Source: an uncultured Dysgonomonas sp. (GTDB taxonomy: Bacteria; Bacteroidota; Bacteroidia; Bacteroidales; Dysgonomonadaceae). From it: a DNA stretch of 64,000 nt. Below are positions 1 to 8,726 of this stretch, piece by piece. Position 1 is the first letter of the stretch. Every line of letters begins with the position of its first letter. The notes beneath the pieces are model-generated. The model was not told the DNA's origin. It saw only the letters and a list, made by a program, of their open reading frames with translations, and searched no databases. A program made the position numbers and the translations under genes. The stretch spans positions 2,536,479 through 2,600,478 of the forward strand of contig NZ_LT599032.1 in NCBI RefSeq assembly GCF_900079725.1, given 5' to 3'.

Positions 1-206
1 TTTTTCTGTTCTTTTATTTCGCCGCGGATATACATTGTTCTGTCGCGGTTGATTTCGGGTGCAACACTTATATTTTTGATAGATTCGCTGACTATGAGAA
101 CCATAATCATCATAATAGCCAATGCAGTTCCCGCAATAGTTATTATACTGATAAACTTGTTCTGTTTCAGCATTGCAATGGCTTGTTTGAAATAGATTTT
201 ATACAT
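1..206 (-). CDS. ABC transporter permease (FtsX/MacB type), N-terminal fragment
   Basis: About 68 codons read leftward from an ATG at 206 and run off the left edge. The N-terminus (MYKIYFKQAIAML) is followed by a hydrophobic helix at about residues 18-40 with the look of the first membrane segment of a MacB/FtsX permease; a hydrophilic periplasmic part then begins. It lies 79 bases downstream of the ATPase gene on the same strand, itself preceded by a HlyD-type adaptor, so the three probably form one tripartite efflux or lipoprotein-type export operon. The substrate cannot be told. The permease identity rests on context plus the N-terminal pattern, since most of the gene is outside the window. 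Confidence 0.75.
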   Translation of the reverse strand, partial: MYKIYFKQAIAMLKQNKFISIITIAGTALAIMMIMVLIVSESIKNISVAPEINRDRTMYIRGEIKEQK

Positions 207-285
207 GATATGTGGTTTTCAATTGTCGGATAATCATATTAATACGAATTTGTTATTACCTGTATTTCTGTTGCCGGATAAAGGT

Positions 286-954
286 CTATTCAACTCTTCT
301 GCCATCAAAGAAGCGGATAATCCGTTTTGTGGTTTTGGCGATATGTTCATCATGCGTTACCATCACTATGGTTGTGCCTTCGTTGTTCAGTTCAAATAAC
401 AGGTCCATGATTTCAGCACCCATCTTGCTGTCCAGATTTCCGGTAGGCTCATCGGCAAGTATGATCTGCGGGTCGCCGATAATAGCACGGGCGATAGCAA
501 CACGTTGACATTGTCCGCCCGATAGTTGCGACGGGAAGTGTTTCATACGGTGCGATAGACCGACTTTCTCCAATACTTTTTTAGCCATTTCGCGTCGGCT
601 GCTATCTCCCGATTTGCGATAAAGAAGGGGGAGTTCCACATTGTCGAGAACATTAAGCGAGTTTATCAGATGGAAACTTTGAAATACAAAACCCAGAGTT
701 TTATTCCGGAACTCCGCCATCTCTTTATCTTTCATATTATGAGTTTCGGTATTGCCTATAAGCACTTTACCCTCGCTGGGTACATCGAGCAGTCCCATGA
801 TGTTCAGCATTGTACTTTTTCCACATCCAGAAGGCCCCATTACAGAAAGGAAATCTCCTTTTTGCACTTCCAGATTTACATTTTCCAATGCTACTGTCTC
901 GACCTCTTTTGTACGGTAGATCTTTGTTATACCTTGTAAGTTGATGATTGACAT
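286..954 (-). CDS. ABC transporter ATP-binding protein (MacB/LolD type)
   Basis: A complete 222-residue ATPase subunit. Walker A GPSGCGKS is at residues 40-47, the signature LSGGQ at 144-148, Walker B ILADEP at 165-170 and the H-loop histidine near 201. The length and the TGNLD motif after Walker B are typical of the LolD/MacB/FtsE class, which powers FtsX-type permeases from the cytoplasmic face. It lies between the HlyD-family adaptor (upstream, 33-base gap) and the permease fragment. Whether it exports peptides, drugs or another molecule cannot be decided from sequence. Confidence 0.93.
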   Translation of the reverse strand: MSIINLQGITKIYRTKEVETVALENVNLEVQKGDFLSVMGPSGCGKSTMLNIMGLLDVPSEGKVLIGNTETHNMKDKEMAEFRNKTLGFVFQSFHLINSLNVLDNVELPLLYRKSGDSSRREMAKKVLEKVGLSHRMKHFPSQLSGGQCQRVAIARAIIGDPQIILADEPTGNLDSKMGAEIMDLLFELNNEGTTIVMVTHDEHIAKTTKRIIRFFDGRRVE

Positions 955-987
955 AATTTTATGAATTATAGGTTATTGATTTCTTGT

Positions 988-2232
988 TTATTTTATCTTT
1001 ATTGATTTCTTACCCTTATATTGGCTCATATCAGAGACAATTACCTGTTCTCCCTGATTTAATCCATTGATCACTTCTACATATTCGAAGCTGCTCTCTC
1101 CCAGTTTCACTTTACGAATTTCCGCCTGCCCGTCTTTTACTACCCATAGCTCATATTCTCCTGCACCGATATAGTAGGATGCATTTGGTATGCGCAAGGC
1201 ATCTTCCTGAATGCCATGCGATACAAATACGTCGGTTTTCAGTCCGCTTCGCAGGCGTGAATTCCCTGCATCTTTCAGCATAACTATGAATTGGATAACC
1301 CCGTTTTTTACGGATGGCGTAATGTTGACTACGGTCCCTTCCAGTTGCAATTGTCCGATTTTGATGATTGCTTTTGCTCCTGTGCTTAATTTTTCGGCGT
1401 AGCTATCTGCTATATCGGCTTCTACCTTAAAGTGGCTTAAATCGGATATAATTGCTATTTGCGTGCCTGCTGATACCTGCGAACCAATCTGATTGTTTAC
1501 ATAAGTCAGGGTTGCCTTTTGCGGCGACAGTATCCGGGCATCCTTTAGCAGACGTGCACTTTCGGCCAGCGATTTTTCAAAAATGCTTATTTCCAGTTCC
1601 TGTACTTTTGTTTCTGCAGAAGCATTTTTCTTCTGATTTTCTATTTGTTGTTTCAGCTGTTGAAGCTCGAGTTTGGCTACTTCATAGTTCAATGCTGCCT
1701 GACGCACTTTATCTGTTGTGCTTGCTCCTATACTGTCTAGGTATTGTTCATTTTTGAGTTCGGTCTGCATCTGTTTCAGGTTCATGTCTTTCACCTGCAT
1801 CTGCATTTGCAGTTCCGATATTTTGTTTTCGAGGGTAATCTTCGATTGAATTAGCTTGCTGGCCTTCATCTCTTTCTCGTCCAGCTTTTGGTTATAGTCC
1901 GTTTCTACGGAAGCCAGTTCCAGTTTGAGAATTGGTTCACCGGCGAGTACTGAATCCCCTGCATTTTTATATACTTCGAGTATCCGGCTGTTGATGGGGG
2001 AAACGATAATTTCTTCGGTCAGAGGAATCACTTTACCGGATGCATTTACTGTTACTTCTATTGTACCTTTATCCACTGTACCTATCGTTATACTTTTATA
2101 GGAGAGTGTGCTTTCCAGTATATTCATTAAGAAAATAATAACAATTATTATTGCCAGTGCAATGATTCCATACCGGAGTATTAATTTCCGTTTTTCTTTT
2201 CGCTGTATACTGAGTGGTATTTCCCTGTCCAT
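988..2232 (-). CDS. HlyD/RND-type periplasmic adaptor (membrane fusion protein)
   Basis: A 414-residue protein with a short basic cytoplasmic N-terminus, one membrane anchor at about residues 17-36, a lipoyl/barrel-sandwich half-motif, a long Q/K/E-rich coiled coil (about residues 110-225), and the returning lipoyl and beta-barrel segments (VSAGTQIAIISD; LRSGLKTDVFVSHG). This is the standard order of adaptors that join an inner-membrane transporter to an outer-membrane channel. It is the first gene of the leftward operon with the ATPase and the permease. No TolC-like channel is in the window. Confidence 0.9.
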   Translation of the reverse strand: MDREIPLSIQRKEKRKLILRYGIIALAIIIVIIFLMNILESTLSYKSITIGTVDKGTIEVTVNASGKVIPLTEEIIVSPINSRILEVYKNAGDSVLAGEPILKLELASVETDYNQKLDEKEMKASKLIQSKITLENKISELQMQMQVKDMNLKQMQTELKNEQYLDSIGASTTDKVRQAALNYEVAKLELQQLKQQIENQKKNASAETKVQELEISIFEKSLAESARLLKDARILSPQKATLTYVNNQIGSQVSAGTQIAIISDLSHFKVEADIADSYAEKLSTGAKAIIKIGQLQLEGTVVNITPSVKNGVIQFIVMLKDAGNSRLRSGLKTDVFVSHGIQEDALRIPNASYYIGAGEYELWVVKDGQAEIRKVKLGESSFEYVEVINGLNQGEQVIVSDMSQYKGKKSIKIK

Positions 2233-2499
2233 TTTTGAAATTATTTAGTATTCCGTATTTTATTCATCAATGAATATGCCAATAGGTCAATATGTTTATT
2301 TTCAATGTTTTGATGATATTCAGATTGTCCGTTTTCGGACAGTTGTGTACGGAAAGTAATATTCGGGCCAGCATGTTTTATTGCTATTTTCTTTTATTGG
2401 ATGCTTTATATTTAACTTTCCTCATTATATTTATGGAATTTATATCAAAACGCAATCTATCTTATAAACTACTTAGTCATTAATCTAATTATTTATGCT

Positions 2500-4311
2500 A
2501 TGGGACTACAAACAAAACGACACATTATCCTGTTTTTAACCAGCTGTTTTTTCATGTTCTCTTATACTATACATGCCATTACTGTAACAGGTACAGTGCG
2601 AGAAGATAATGGAGATGAGCTGATAGGTGTATCGGTGATGGTGAAAGGTACTACAAAGGGCACGGTAACAGATGTTAATGGAGAATATACCATCGAAGCT
2701 AATATAGGAGATCAGCTTCAATTCAGTTATCTGGGATTTATATCACAAACAATTAAGGTAACCGGATCAAAACATGATGTAGTGCTAAAAGAAGACAGTA
2801 AATCGCTTGATGAGATGGTAGTAGTAGGTTATGGGGTATTATCTTCGGATAGCTATTCTTCATATTCCTATAGCGAACCTGCACCTCCTGTCTATTTTGA
2901 TAATACCGAAAGTTACAGGGCATTTACTGATAATAAGTTTGTCAGGGTTTCTACTGAGCCTCTTTCTACTTTCTCCATAGATGTGGATAAGGCTTCGTAT
3001 AGTAATATGCGTCGTTTCATAAATAAGGGTGAAGTGCCTCCTGCAGATGCCATCCGTGTAGAAGAGTTGGTAAATTACTTTAAATATGATTATCCCAAGC
3101 CTGAAGGGGATGACCCTGTAGCATTCGGGATAGAGGTAGGAAAATGTCCATGGGATGGTAAGCACCGTTTGGTAAAAATAGGTTTGAAAGCCCGTGAGAT
3201 AGATACGGATAACCTGCCTGCAACCAATTTTGTATTCCTGATTGATGTTTCGGGTTCGATGGATTGGGATGGCAAGCTCGATCTGGTAAAATCATCTATG
3301 AAGCTTCTGGTAAATAACCTTCGCCCTATCGACCGTGTTGCCATAGTGGTATATGCGGGCGCAGCAGGACAGGTATTGCCTTCTACTCCAGGTAGTGAGA
3401 AGTCTAAGATATTGGAGTCTCTCAACGGCTTGACAGCAGGTGGTTCTACAGCAGGTGGCGAAGGAATAGTACTTGCTTACAAAATTGCGAAAGAGAACCT
3501 TATAGAAGGAGGAAATAACCGTATAATCCTTTGCACAGACGGGGATTTTAATGTAGGTGTATCTAGTAACGACGGATTGGAGAAGCTGATCGAGAATGAA
3601 CGTAAATCGGGTGTATTCTTATCTATACTCGGTTATGGAATGGGAAACTATAAGGATGATAAAATGCAGGTACTTGCTCAGGCTGGGAATGGCAATCATG
3701 CTTATATAGATAATATGCAGGAAGCAAATAAAGTTTTAGTTTCGGAGTTTGGAGGGACTATGTTTACTGTGGCTAAAGATGTCAAGTTACAGATAGAGTT
3801 TAATCCCCTGAAAGTTGATTCCTATAGGCTGATAGGTTATGAAACCCGTCTGTTGGAGAAAGAAGACTTTAACAACGACCAGAAAGATGCCGGAGATATG
3901 GGTATGGGACATACTGTGACAGCTTTCTACGAGGTAATACCTGCCAAAGAGAAGAAGGATAAGAAGAGTAAGGGAGAAGATACGTCTGTAGATCCGCTTA
4001 AATATCAGACAATGTCTCCTACAGGTTCGGATGAGCTGCTGACAGTTAAATTAAGGTACAAACACCCCGAGAGTGAGGAGAGCAAGCTAATGTCTGTGCC
4101 TGTGATAGATGATGGTCTGGATAATGTTTCTGAAGACTTCAAATTCGGCTCTGCGGTGGCTATGTTCGGTATTATGCTTCGTGATGATAAACAACATGGT
4201 TCAAGTGACCTATATAAGGTTATTTCACGGGCCAGATCGGGTTATGGAAAAGATGAGGATGGGTATCGAAGAGAGTTTGTTCGATTGGTACAGTCGCTAA
4301 CCGGAGAGTGA
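2500..4311 (+). CDS. vWA-domain protein with CarboxypepD_reg-like N-terminus (YfbK-like)
   Basis: A 603-residue exported protein. A signal peptide (about residues 1-25) is followed by a CarboxypepD_reg-like beta-sandwich (about 26-95) ending in LDEMVVVGYGV, a sequence usually seen just before the plug of SusC-type TonB-dependent receptors. No plug follows: instead there is a YfbK-type N-terminal region, a von Willebrand A domain with the MIDAS motif DVSGS (D at about 249) and a C-terminal DUF3520-like region. Such proteins probably bind partners through a metal-dependent adhesion site at the cell surface or in the periplasm, but no specific role is known. It appears to be a single-gene unit, with a leftward tRNA operon converging on it. 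Confidence 0.88.
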   Translation: MGLQTKRHIILFLTSCFFMFSYTIHAITVTGTVREDNGDELIGVSVMVKGTTKGTVTDVNGEYTIEANIGDQLQFSYLGFISQTIKVTGSKHDVVLKEDSKSLDEMVVVGYGVLSSDSYSSYSYSEPAPPVYFDNTESYRAFTDNKFVRVSTEPLSTFSIDVDKASYSNMRRFINKGEVPPADAIRVEELVNYFKYDYPKPEGDDPVAFGIEVGKCPWDGKHRLVKIGLKAREIDTDNLPATNFVFLIDVSGSMDWDGKLDLVKSSMKLLVNNLRPIDRVAIVVYAGAAGQVLPSTPGSEKSKILESLNGLTAGGSTAGGEGIVLAYKIAKENLIEGGNNRIILCTDGDFNVGVSSNDGLEKLIENERKSGVFLSILGYGMGNYKDDKMQVLAQAGNGNHAYIDNMQEANKVLVSEFGGTMFTVAKDVKLQIEFNPLKVDSYRLIGYETRLLEKEDFNNDQKDAGDMGMGHTVTAFYEVIPAKEKKDKKSKGEDTSVDPLKYQTMSPTGSDELLTVKLRYKHPESEESKLMSVPVIDDGLDNVSEDFKFGSAVAMFGIMLRDDKQHGSSDLYKVISRARSGYGKDEDGYRREFVRLVQSLTGE

Positions 4312-4382
4312 TATTCTTTAATTAGCTTATATAAAGATAGTTATCGTAATGGTGACTCTCTTTCTTATTTATATTTTATATC

Positions 4383-4413
4383 AAAAAAAGACACCCACAT
4401 TTCTGTAAGTGTC
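4383..4413 (-). terminator. Intrinsic terminator of the tRNA operon
   Basis: On the minus strand a 10-bp stem (GACACTTACA paired with TGTGGGTGTC, two G-U pairs) closes a GAAA loop and is followed by seven T residues. It lies 11 bases beyond the end of tRNA-Gly. Confidence 0.85.
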
Positions 4414-4423
4414 TCTTCATCAG

Positions 4424-4496
4424 AGCGGAAGACGGGGCTCAAACCCGCGACCCTCAGCTTGGAAGGCTAATGCTCTATCAACTGAGCTACTTCCGC
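4424..4496 (-). tRNA. tRNA-Gly (anticodon TCC)
   Basis: A 73-base cloverleaf on the minus strand. The acceptor stem is GCGGAAG/CTTCCGC, the D-loop has GTTGATA, the anticodon arm is TTAGC-CTTCCAA-GCTGA with anticodon TCC, and the T-arm has GGTTTGAGCC. The 3' CCA is not encoded. It lies 8 bases downstream of tRNA-Tyr in the same transcript. Confidence 0.95.
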
Positions 4497-4504
4497 AAAG
4501 TATG

Positions 4505-4587
4505 TGGGCAGTGAAGGATTCGAACCTCCGAAGACGTAAGTCAGCTGAGTTACAGTCAGCCCCAGTTGGCCACTTTGGTAACTGCCC
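4505..4587 (-). tRNA. tRNA-Tyr (anticodon GTA)
   Basis: An 83-base tRNA with a long variable arm, as expected for bacterial tRNA-Tyr. The acceptor stem is GGGCAGT/ACTGCCC, the anticodon loop CTGTAAC contains GTA, and the T-arm has GGTTCGAATCC. The 3' CCA is not encoded. Confidence 0.95.
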
Positions 4588-4605
4588 TTTTATCTTTAGC
4601 GAATG

Positions 4606-4613
4606 CAAAGGTA
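4606..4613 (-). promoter_or_regulatory. -7 box (TACCTTTG) of the tRNA-Tyr/Gly operon
   Basis: TACCTTTG on the minus strand matches the Bacteroidota -7 consensus TAnnTTTG and would start transcription about 12 bases before tRNA-Tyr. Confidence 0.7.
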
Positions 4614-4623
4614 ATATATTTAT

Positions 4624-5121
4624 TTATTCCTCCAAATTTCTACGATAAAAATCTATCATTTTTAGTGCTGTAATGGCGCATTCATCCCCTTTGTTGCCAT
4701 GACGACCACCGGCACGTTCTTCAGCTTGCTGCATGTTGTCGGTAGTTAACAGTCCGAATATGAACGGTATATCGTAACGGATATTCATATCGGCAATGCC
4801 CTGCGTTACACCGCTGCAAACATAGTCGAAATGCGGAGTATCTCCTCTGACTACACAGCCCAATGCGATTACTGCATCTATTCCTTTATTTTCTACCATA
4901 TGTTTCGAGCCGAATATCAGTTCGAAGCTTCCCGGAACAAAATCAATCAGGATATTTTCTTTTTTTACTCCATGCTTTATCAGTGTATTGAAAGCACCCT
5001 GGAGTAGGGGAGTGGTTACCGTTTCGTTCCATTCCGAAACCACGATTCCTATTTTCATATCTTCGCCGTTAGGAACTGTTTCGGGATTATAAGATGATAA
5101 GTTGTGATATGCTGTTGCCAT
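4624..5121 (-). CDS. ribH: 6,7-dimethyl-8-ribityllumazine synthase
   Basis: A 165-residue protein of normal family length. It condenses 5-amino-6-ribitylamino-uracil with 3,4-dihydroxy-2-butanone 4-phosphate, the penultimate step of riboflavin synthesis, usually as an icosahedral shell. Family features seen are the substrate-loop region [10 protein letters not shown] near the N-terminus, the PGSFEL segment, [16 protein letters not shown] with the conserved catalytic-loop histidine, and a C-terminal GNKGDECA. No other rib genes and no FMN riboswitch are visible nearby. It stands alone, 10 bases upstream of the tRNA promoter. Confidence 0.96.
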   Translation of the reverse strand: MATAYHNLSSYNPETVPNGEDMKIGIVVSEWNETVTTPLLQGAFNTLIKHGVKKENILIDFVPGSFELIFGSKHMVENKGIDAVIALGCVVRGDTPHFDYVCSGVTQGIADMNIRYDIPFIFGLLTTDNMQQAEERAGGRHGNKGDECAITALKMIDFYRRNLEE

Positions 5122-5209
5122 AATTATTCTGTTTGTTTTAATTTATTGATAAAGATATTCAATGTTGATGATATAATGCAAACTGTAAGGTGATTAAATA
5201 TTATCTTTT

Positions 5210-5743
5210 TTATCTAAATATTTCATTTACAGTTCTATGTATTTTTATTATTTCTTTCATCGGGATACTGTCTTTTGATATCAGCTGCTCATTATTGTCA
5301 ATCTCGAAGATAATCAGACTCTCTTCCCTGTCCGGGTCATCACCTTCCTGTTGGCTATCAGATGCATATAAGATATTTAAATTGATATAGCGGATATCTT
5401 TCCTGTTATCTTTAAATAGCTTATAGTCGAAGTAGTGTGTAAGGGAATTTTTCGTTATAATGAATATTTCTTTTCCATGTTTATTCCAAAGATATAATCT
5501 CAGAAAGAATGTGGATATCCCCCAGAAAATAAGCAGTGAAAATAAGAACCCGAATGCAGGTGGGTCTCCGTCTGCTACGAATATGCAAAAGACAATTACA
5601 GGTAATGCATACCCTATTATGGTGAGGATCAAGAGGAAATTGATAGATGCATTATTCCTTTCTCTTCGTCTGATTTCCAGATAAATGGAATCATCCGTTT
5701 TTAAGGTATAATACTTCTTGCCCTTTCCTCCCGATTTACTCAC
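5210..5743 (-). CDS. Hypothetical two-helix membrane protein
   Basis: A 177-residue protein I do not recognise. It has a basic, Gly/Lys-rich N-terminus, two hydrophobic helices (about residues 34-57 and 64-86) and a soluble C-terminal half with an acidic stretch (QQEGDDPDREES). This layout resembles small bacterial proteins with a PH-like domain after a helical hairpin, but the similarity is too weak to name. The start is GTG; no ATG lies near. It begins 13 bases after the deoC stop codon on the same strand, so it is probably co-transcribed with deoC. Confidence 0.65.
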   Translation of the reverse strand: MSKSGGKGKKYYTLKTDDSIYLEIRRRERNNASINFLLILTIIGYALPVIVFCIFVADGDPPAFGFLFSLLIFWGISTFFLRLYLWNKHGKEIFIITKNSLTHYFDYKLFKDNRKDIRYINLNILYASDSQQEGDDPDREESLIIFEIDNNEQLISKDSIPMKEIIKIHRTVNEIFR

Positions 5744-5756
5744 TTGGATAATATGA

Positions 5757-6620
5757 TTATTTGATATCTTCCAATAAATTATCGGCCAAACGGCTTGCCC
5801 CTATACGGAAATACTCATTATTCAAATATTCTTCGCCTAAGACCTCTTTTACAATCGTGTAATACTTGACAGCATCTTGGGTAGTAGAAATTCCTCCCGA
5901 TGCTTTAAAACCGGCTTTCCGGCCTGTTTTCGCCGTGTATTCCCTGATGGCTGTACACATTACATATGCGGCTTCCAAAGTGGCTCCTTCGTAACCTTTG
6001 CCTGTGGATGTTTTGATAAAGTCAGCTCCCGAATATAGGGCCAGGAGGGATGCTTTCATTATGTTTCTGGCAGATTTCAGCGCCCCTGTTTCCAGTATGA
6101 CCTTTAATTTTGCTTCACGGCAGGCGTGTTTTATTTCATCTATTTCCTCGCTCAGTTCCTCATAGTTTTCATCTAAGAAAAAGCCCAGATTGAGAACGAT
6201 ATCAATTTCGTCTGCGCCACTGGCTACCGCGAGTGCTGTTTCGGCTATTTTCACTTCTGTAAATGTCTGTGACGAAGGAAATCCTCCGGCAACAGAAGCG
6301 ATTTTTACATCGGCGGTAAGAGCTTCCTTTACAGTCTCGATGAAATTAGGATATACACAGATAGCTGCTACATTGGCTACATCGGATGCTCCATCCTGTT
6401 CATTCACCTTTTCGGTAAACTTCCAGATGTCTTCACGTGTATCTGTTGCGTTTAGCGAGGTAAGGTCTATGCACGAGTATAGTCTTTTATATACCTCTTT
6501 ATTGTTATTCTGAGCGAATTTCTTGTTTATTATTTCCTCTACTTTTTCAGCTATATCAGCATCTTTGAGGTCTGTTTTATACTTCTTTAGTGTATCAGTA
6601 TATTTATTTATTTCTGCCAT
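5757..6620 (-). CDS. deoC: Deoxyribose-phosphate aldolase
   Basis: A 287-residue class I aldolase that cleaves 2-deoxyribose 5-phosphate to glyceraldehyde 3-phosphate and acetaldehyde in deoxynucleoside breakdown. The Schiff-base lysine is in FIKTSTGKG (about Lys203). The second conserved lysine lies in GFKASGGI and the DEIDIVLN segment is present. The ATG at 6620 (MAEINKY) is chosen over an upstream TTG at 6650. It lies 113 bases downstream of the mazG-like gene on the same strand and may join that operon. The family has a long form of about 290-300 residues, which this matches. Confidence 0.95.
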   Translation of the reverse strand: MAEINKYTDTLKKYKTDLKDADIAEKVEEIINKKFAQNNNKEVYKRLYSCIDLTSLNATDTREDIWKFTEKVNEQDGASDVANVAAICVYPNFIETVKEALTADVKIASVAGGFPSSQTFTEVKIAETALAVASGADEIDIVLNLGFFLDENYEELSEEIDEIKHACREAKLKVILETGALKSARNIMKASLLALYSGADFIKTSTGKGYEGATLEAAYVMCTAIREYTAKTGRKAGFKASGGISTTQDAVKYYTIVKEVLGEEYLNNEYFRIGASRLADNLLEDIK

Positions 6621-6733
6621 ATTGTTATATTTAAAAATTTCATATTTCAAGATTTACAAAATCGGATGTTTCTTCACTCTTTCAGTGTAAATAATTTGTT
6701 TTACTTACCAAAGCAATAGATAACTCTACGATC

Positions 6734-7060
6734 TTATTTCAATTTTTCATTATTCTTATGCCTGTCTTTATCCCTGTTTGTTTTCTTTTCCAGATTTTTT
6801 TGAAAAGCCTCTGTCAGGTTTATCCCTGTCTGGTTTGCTAAACATATAAGTACCCAAAGTACATCGGCCATTTCGTCTCCCAGATTTTTGTCGAGATCAG
6901 ATTTTTTGAATGACTGATCGCCATATGTGCGCGCCATAATACGTGCCAGTTCACCGACCTCTTCAGTGAGGATGGTCATATTTGTGAGTTCGCTGAAATA
7001 GCGTACTCCAATTGTTTTTATCCAGTTATCAACCTCCAGTTGAGCTTCTTCTATTGTCAT
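6734..7060 (-). CDS. MazG-like nucleotide pyrophosphohydrolase
   Basis: A 108-residue all-alpha protein of the MazG/all-alpha NTP pyrophosphatase family, which hydrolyses (d)NTPs to NMP and pyrophosphate with Mg2+. The metal-binding motifs are visible as EEVGELAR (EExxE type) and DEMADVLW (the downstream ExxD-type helix). The length is that of the single-domain form. Its start overlaps the dtd stop by one base (TAATG), so translation is probably coupled. Both this gene and dtd act in quality control of nucleotides or aminoacyl-tRNA. The exact substrate is unknown. Confidence 0.88.
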   Translation of the reverse strand: MTIEEAQLEVDNWIKTIGVRYFSELTNMTILTEEVGELARIMARTYGDQSFKKSDLDKNLGDEMADVLWVLICLANQTGINLTEAFQKNLEKKTNRDKDRHKNNEKLK

Positions 7061-7512
7061 TATTCTTTTACTTTAGAGTCTATCCATATCGTTACAGGCC
7101 CGTCATTTATGAGTTCTACCTGCATATCTGCCCCAAATTCGCCTGTTCCTATATCTTTATTCAGCTTTTCACTTAGAGTCTTGCAAAACGCCTCATAAAG
7201 CGGAATTGCTATATCCGGTTTTGATGCACGGATGTAAGACGGGCGATTACCTTTCTTAGTCGATGCATGCAGCGTGAATTGCGAGACCACCAGTATATCA
7301 GCTTTTGTATCCAATGCAGAGAGATTCATCACACCGTCTTTGTCATTAAAGATACGAAGGTTTGTTATTTTATTACAGAGCCATTCTATATCCTCTTTGT
7401 TGTCGTTGTCTTCTATCCCGAGTAAGATAAGGAGTCCTTTTCCTATCTGAGATTTTGTGCTGTTTTCTATTGTTACAGATGCTTTTGTAACACGTTGGAT
7501 TAGTACTCTCAT
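7060..7512 (-). CDS. dtd: D-aminoacyl-tRNA deacylase
   Basis: A 150-residue protein that removes D-amino acids (and glycine mischarged on tRNA-Ala) from tRNA in the cytoplasm. The two active-site signatures are present: SQFTL at residues 77-81 and NDGPVT at 136-141, carrying the cross-subunit Gly-cisPro pair. Length and termini are normal. It overlaps the upstream glycosyltransferase stop by one base and the downstream mazG-like start by one base, a tight TAATG-TAATG arrangement that suggests translational coupling. Confidence 0.97.
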   Translation of the reverse strand: MRVLIQRVTKASVTIENSTKSQIGKGLLILLGIEDNDNKEDIEWLCNKITNLRIFNDKDGVMNLSALDTKADILVVSQFTLHASTKKGNRPSYIRASKPDIAIPLYEAFCKTLSEKLNKDIGTGEFGADMQVELINDGPVTIWIDSKVKE

Positions 7513-8591
7513 TAGTTTGGTTGGCTGCTGTTAATTACTTCTTCTAGTTTAGCTACAAAATTACTAAAGGAATGTTTTTTACCAAAGTTGAGAGCTTTTT
7601 CTCCCATTTTTTTGACGAGGCCGGGATCATCGTAGAACATCATCATCTTTTTCTTCAAATCCTTATAGTCTCCGGTTTTGTATATAAAGCCAAAACCTTC
7701 AGATTCTATATCTATTCCCATTAATGTATTATCGGACATTATGATGGGCATTCCCATTGCCAGAGCATCTACAAAGCTGGTTAATCCGCAAAGGACGTCA
7801 CTTTCTATGTTTATCGGAATTACCATTATATCTGTTTTGGATAACAGGCTGATATTATCTACATTGGATATGGTATCCCCAATTTGGGATGATGTTATTA
7901 TTTCAAATTTATCGTTGCTAAAATATTTTTGTTCAGGTGTACATGTACTGTCGCAAACGATAATGACATTTGCATCTAGCTCAGAAGCAGCTGATAAGAA
8001 GGCATTATTGTCTCTTCTTGTTTTACCGTTTGATACAAATATAAGTTCATTGGGGCTTTCTATGTGTCGGTTACTTACATTTTTATTTTTCCAGTAATTA
8101 TAGAAGTTAAGATCCGGACCCCAAAAGGCATATTCGGCTATTGGTCTAAAATCGGGCCTCATATCTAAGACAGGCTTACTTATAAAAATCATTTTATCAT
8201 AAGATTCGGAATAGGGGATATAGGCCCCGGGATGATGTAATACTGCTATCATGATAGGGTTGCATAATCCCTTCTTTTTGCTTTTGGCGAAAAAATATGT
8301 TTGACTCAGGTCTGTTTGTGAGGAGTAGACTACGTCGTAATTTTTATATTTCCGGAATATTTTTCCAAAATATATCTTTTTTTGAACTTTGTATATTAAT
8401 TTCTTTATTATATTCTTTTTTCCTTTTATTTGTGGGTGGTTCATATCTATGAATTCAACATGATGTCCCTTTTCTCTCAATTCGCAGACTCCCCAGAGAT
8501 GGTTGCTTGGATAGCGCTTGTTCTTGACCTGATTGTATGCCGATTCATCGCAAGAATAGTTATTTATATATAGAATTTTCAACTTTTTCAT
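7512..8591 (-). CDS. Glycosyltransferase, GT-B fold (GT4-like)
   Basis: A 359-residue protein with an N-terminal Rossmann-like region (LKILYINNYSCDESAY) and a C-terminal donor-binding half containing GLTSFVDALAMGMPIIMSD and a GFIYKTGDYKDLKKKM segment, which is the pattern of GT4-type retaining transferases. It would move a sugar from a nucleotide-sugar donor to a cell-surface glycan or lipid acceptor at the inner membrane. Donor and acceptor are unknown. It leads the dtd-mazG operon, an odd pairing that probably reflects co-transcription only. Conserved motifs are weaker than in textbook GT4 members. Confidence 0.8.
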   Translation of the reverse strand: MKKLKILYINNYSCDESAYNQVKNKRYPSNHLWGVCELREKGHHVEFIDMNHPQIKGKKNIIKKLIYKVQKKIYFGKIFRKYKNYDVVYSSQTDLSQTYFFAKSKKKGLCNPIMIAVLHHPGAYIPYSESYDKMIFISKPVLDMRPDFRPIAEYAFWGPDLNFYNYWKNKNVSNRHIESPNELIFVSNGKTRRDNNAFLSAASELDANVIIVCDSTCTPEQKYFSNDKFEIITSSQIGDTISNVDNISLLSKTDIMVIPINIESDVLCGLTSFVDALAMGMPIIMSDNTLMGIDIESEGFGFIYKTGDYKDLKKKMMMFYDDPGLVKKMGEKALNFGKKHSFSNFVAKLEEVINSSQPN

Positions 8592-8668
8592 TTATACGAG
8601 TATAGTCGCTTTTTTAGTTTCACAAAGCTAATAAAGACTTTTAAAATATTACTTCGAAAATACGAAAA

Positions 8669-8701
8669 AGGCTGCCAGTTTTACTTTTTGGACAGCCTCT
8701 T
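8669..8701 (-). terminator. Terminator after the HdeD-like gene
   Basis: On the minus strand, AGGCTGTC pairs with GGCAGCCT (one G-U pair) across an A-rich loop and is followed by TTTTTCG. It separates the HdeD-like gene from the glycosyltransferase operon. Confidence 0.75.
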
Positions 8702-8726
8702 TTATAGTTGGAAGTTTTATAATGAC

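Noticed and set aside
2860..3425. Minus-strand frames of 71-111 codons opposite the vWA gene
   Set aside because: Shadows of a well-supported plus-strand gene.
4409..4648. Open frames on both strands (79 and 62 codons) over 4409-4648
   Set aside because: They cover two clear tRNA genes and look like the usual chance frames over tRNAs.
7512..8591. A capsule or O-antigen gene cluster around this GT
   Set aside because: No other sugar gene lies within several kb; the next ones are at 49-53 kb.
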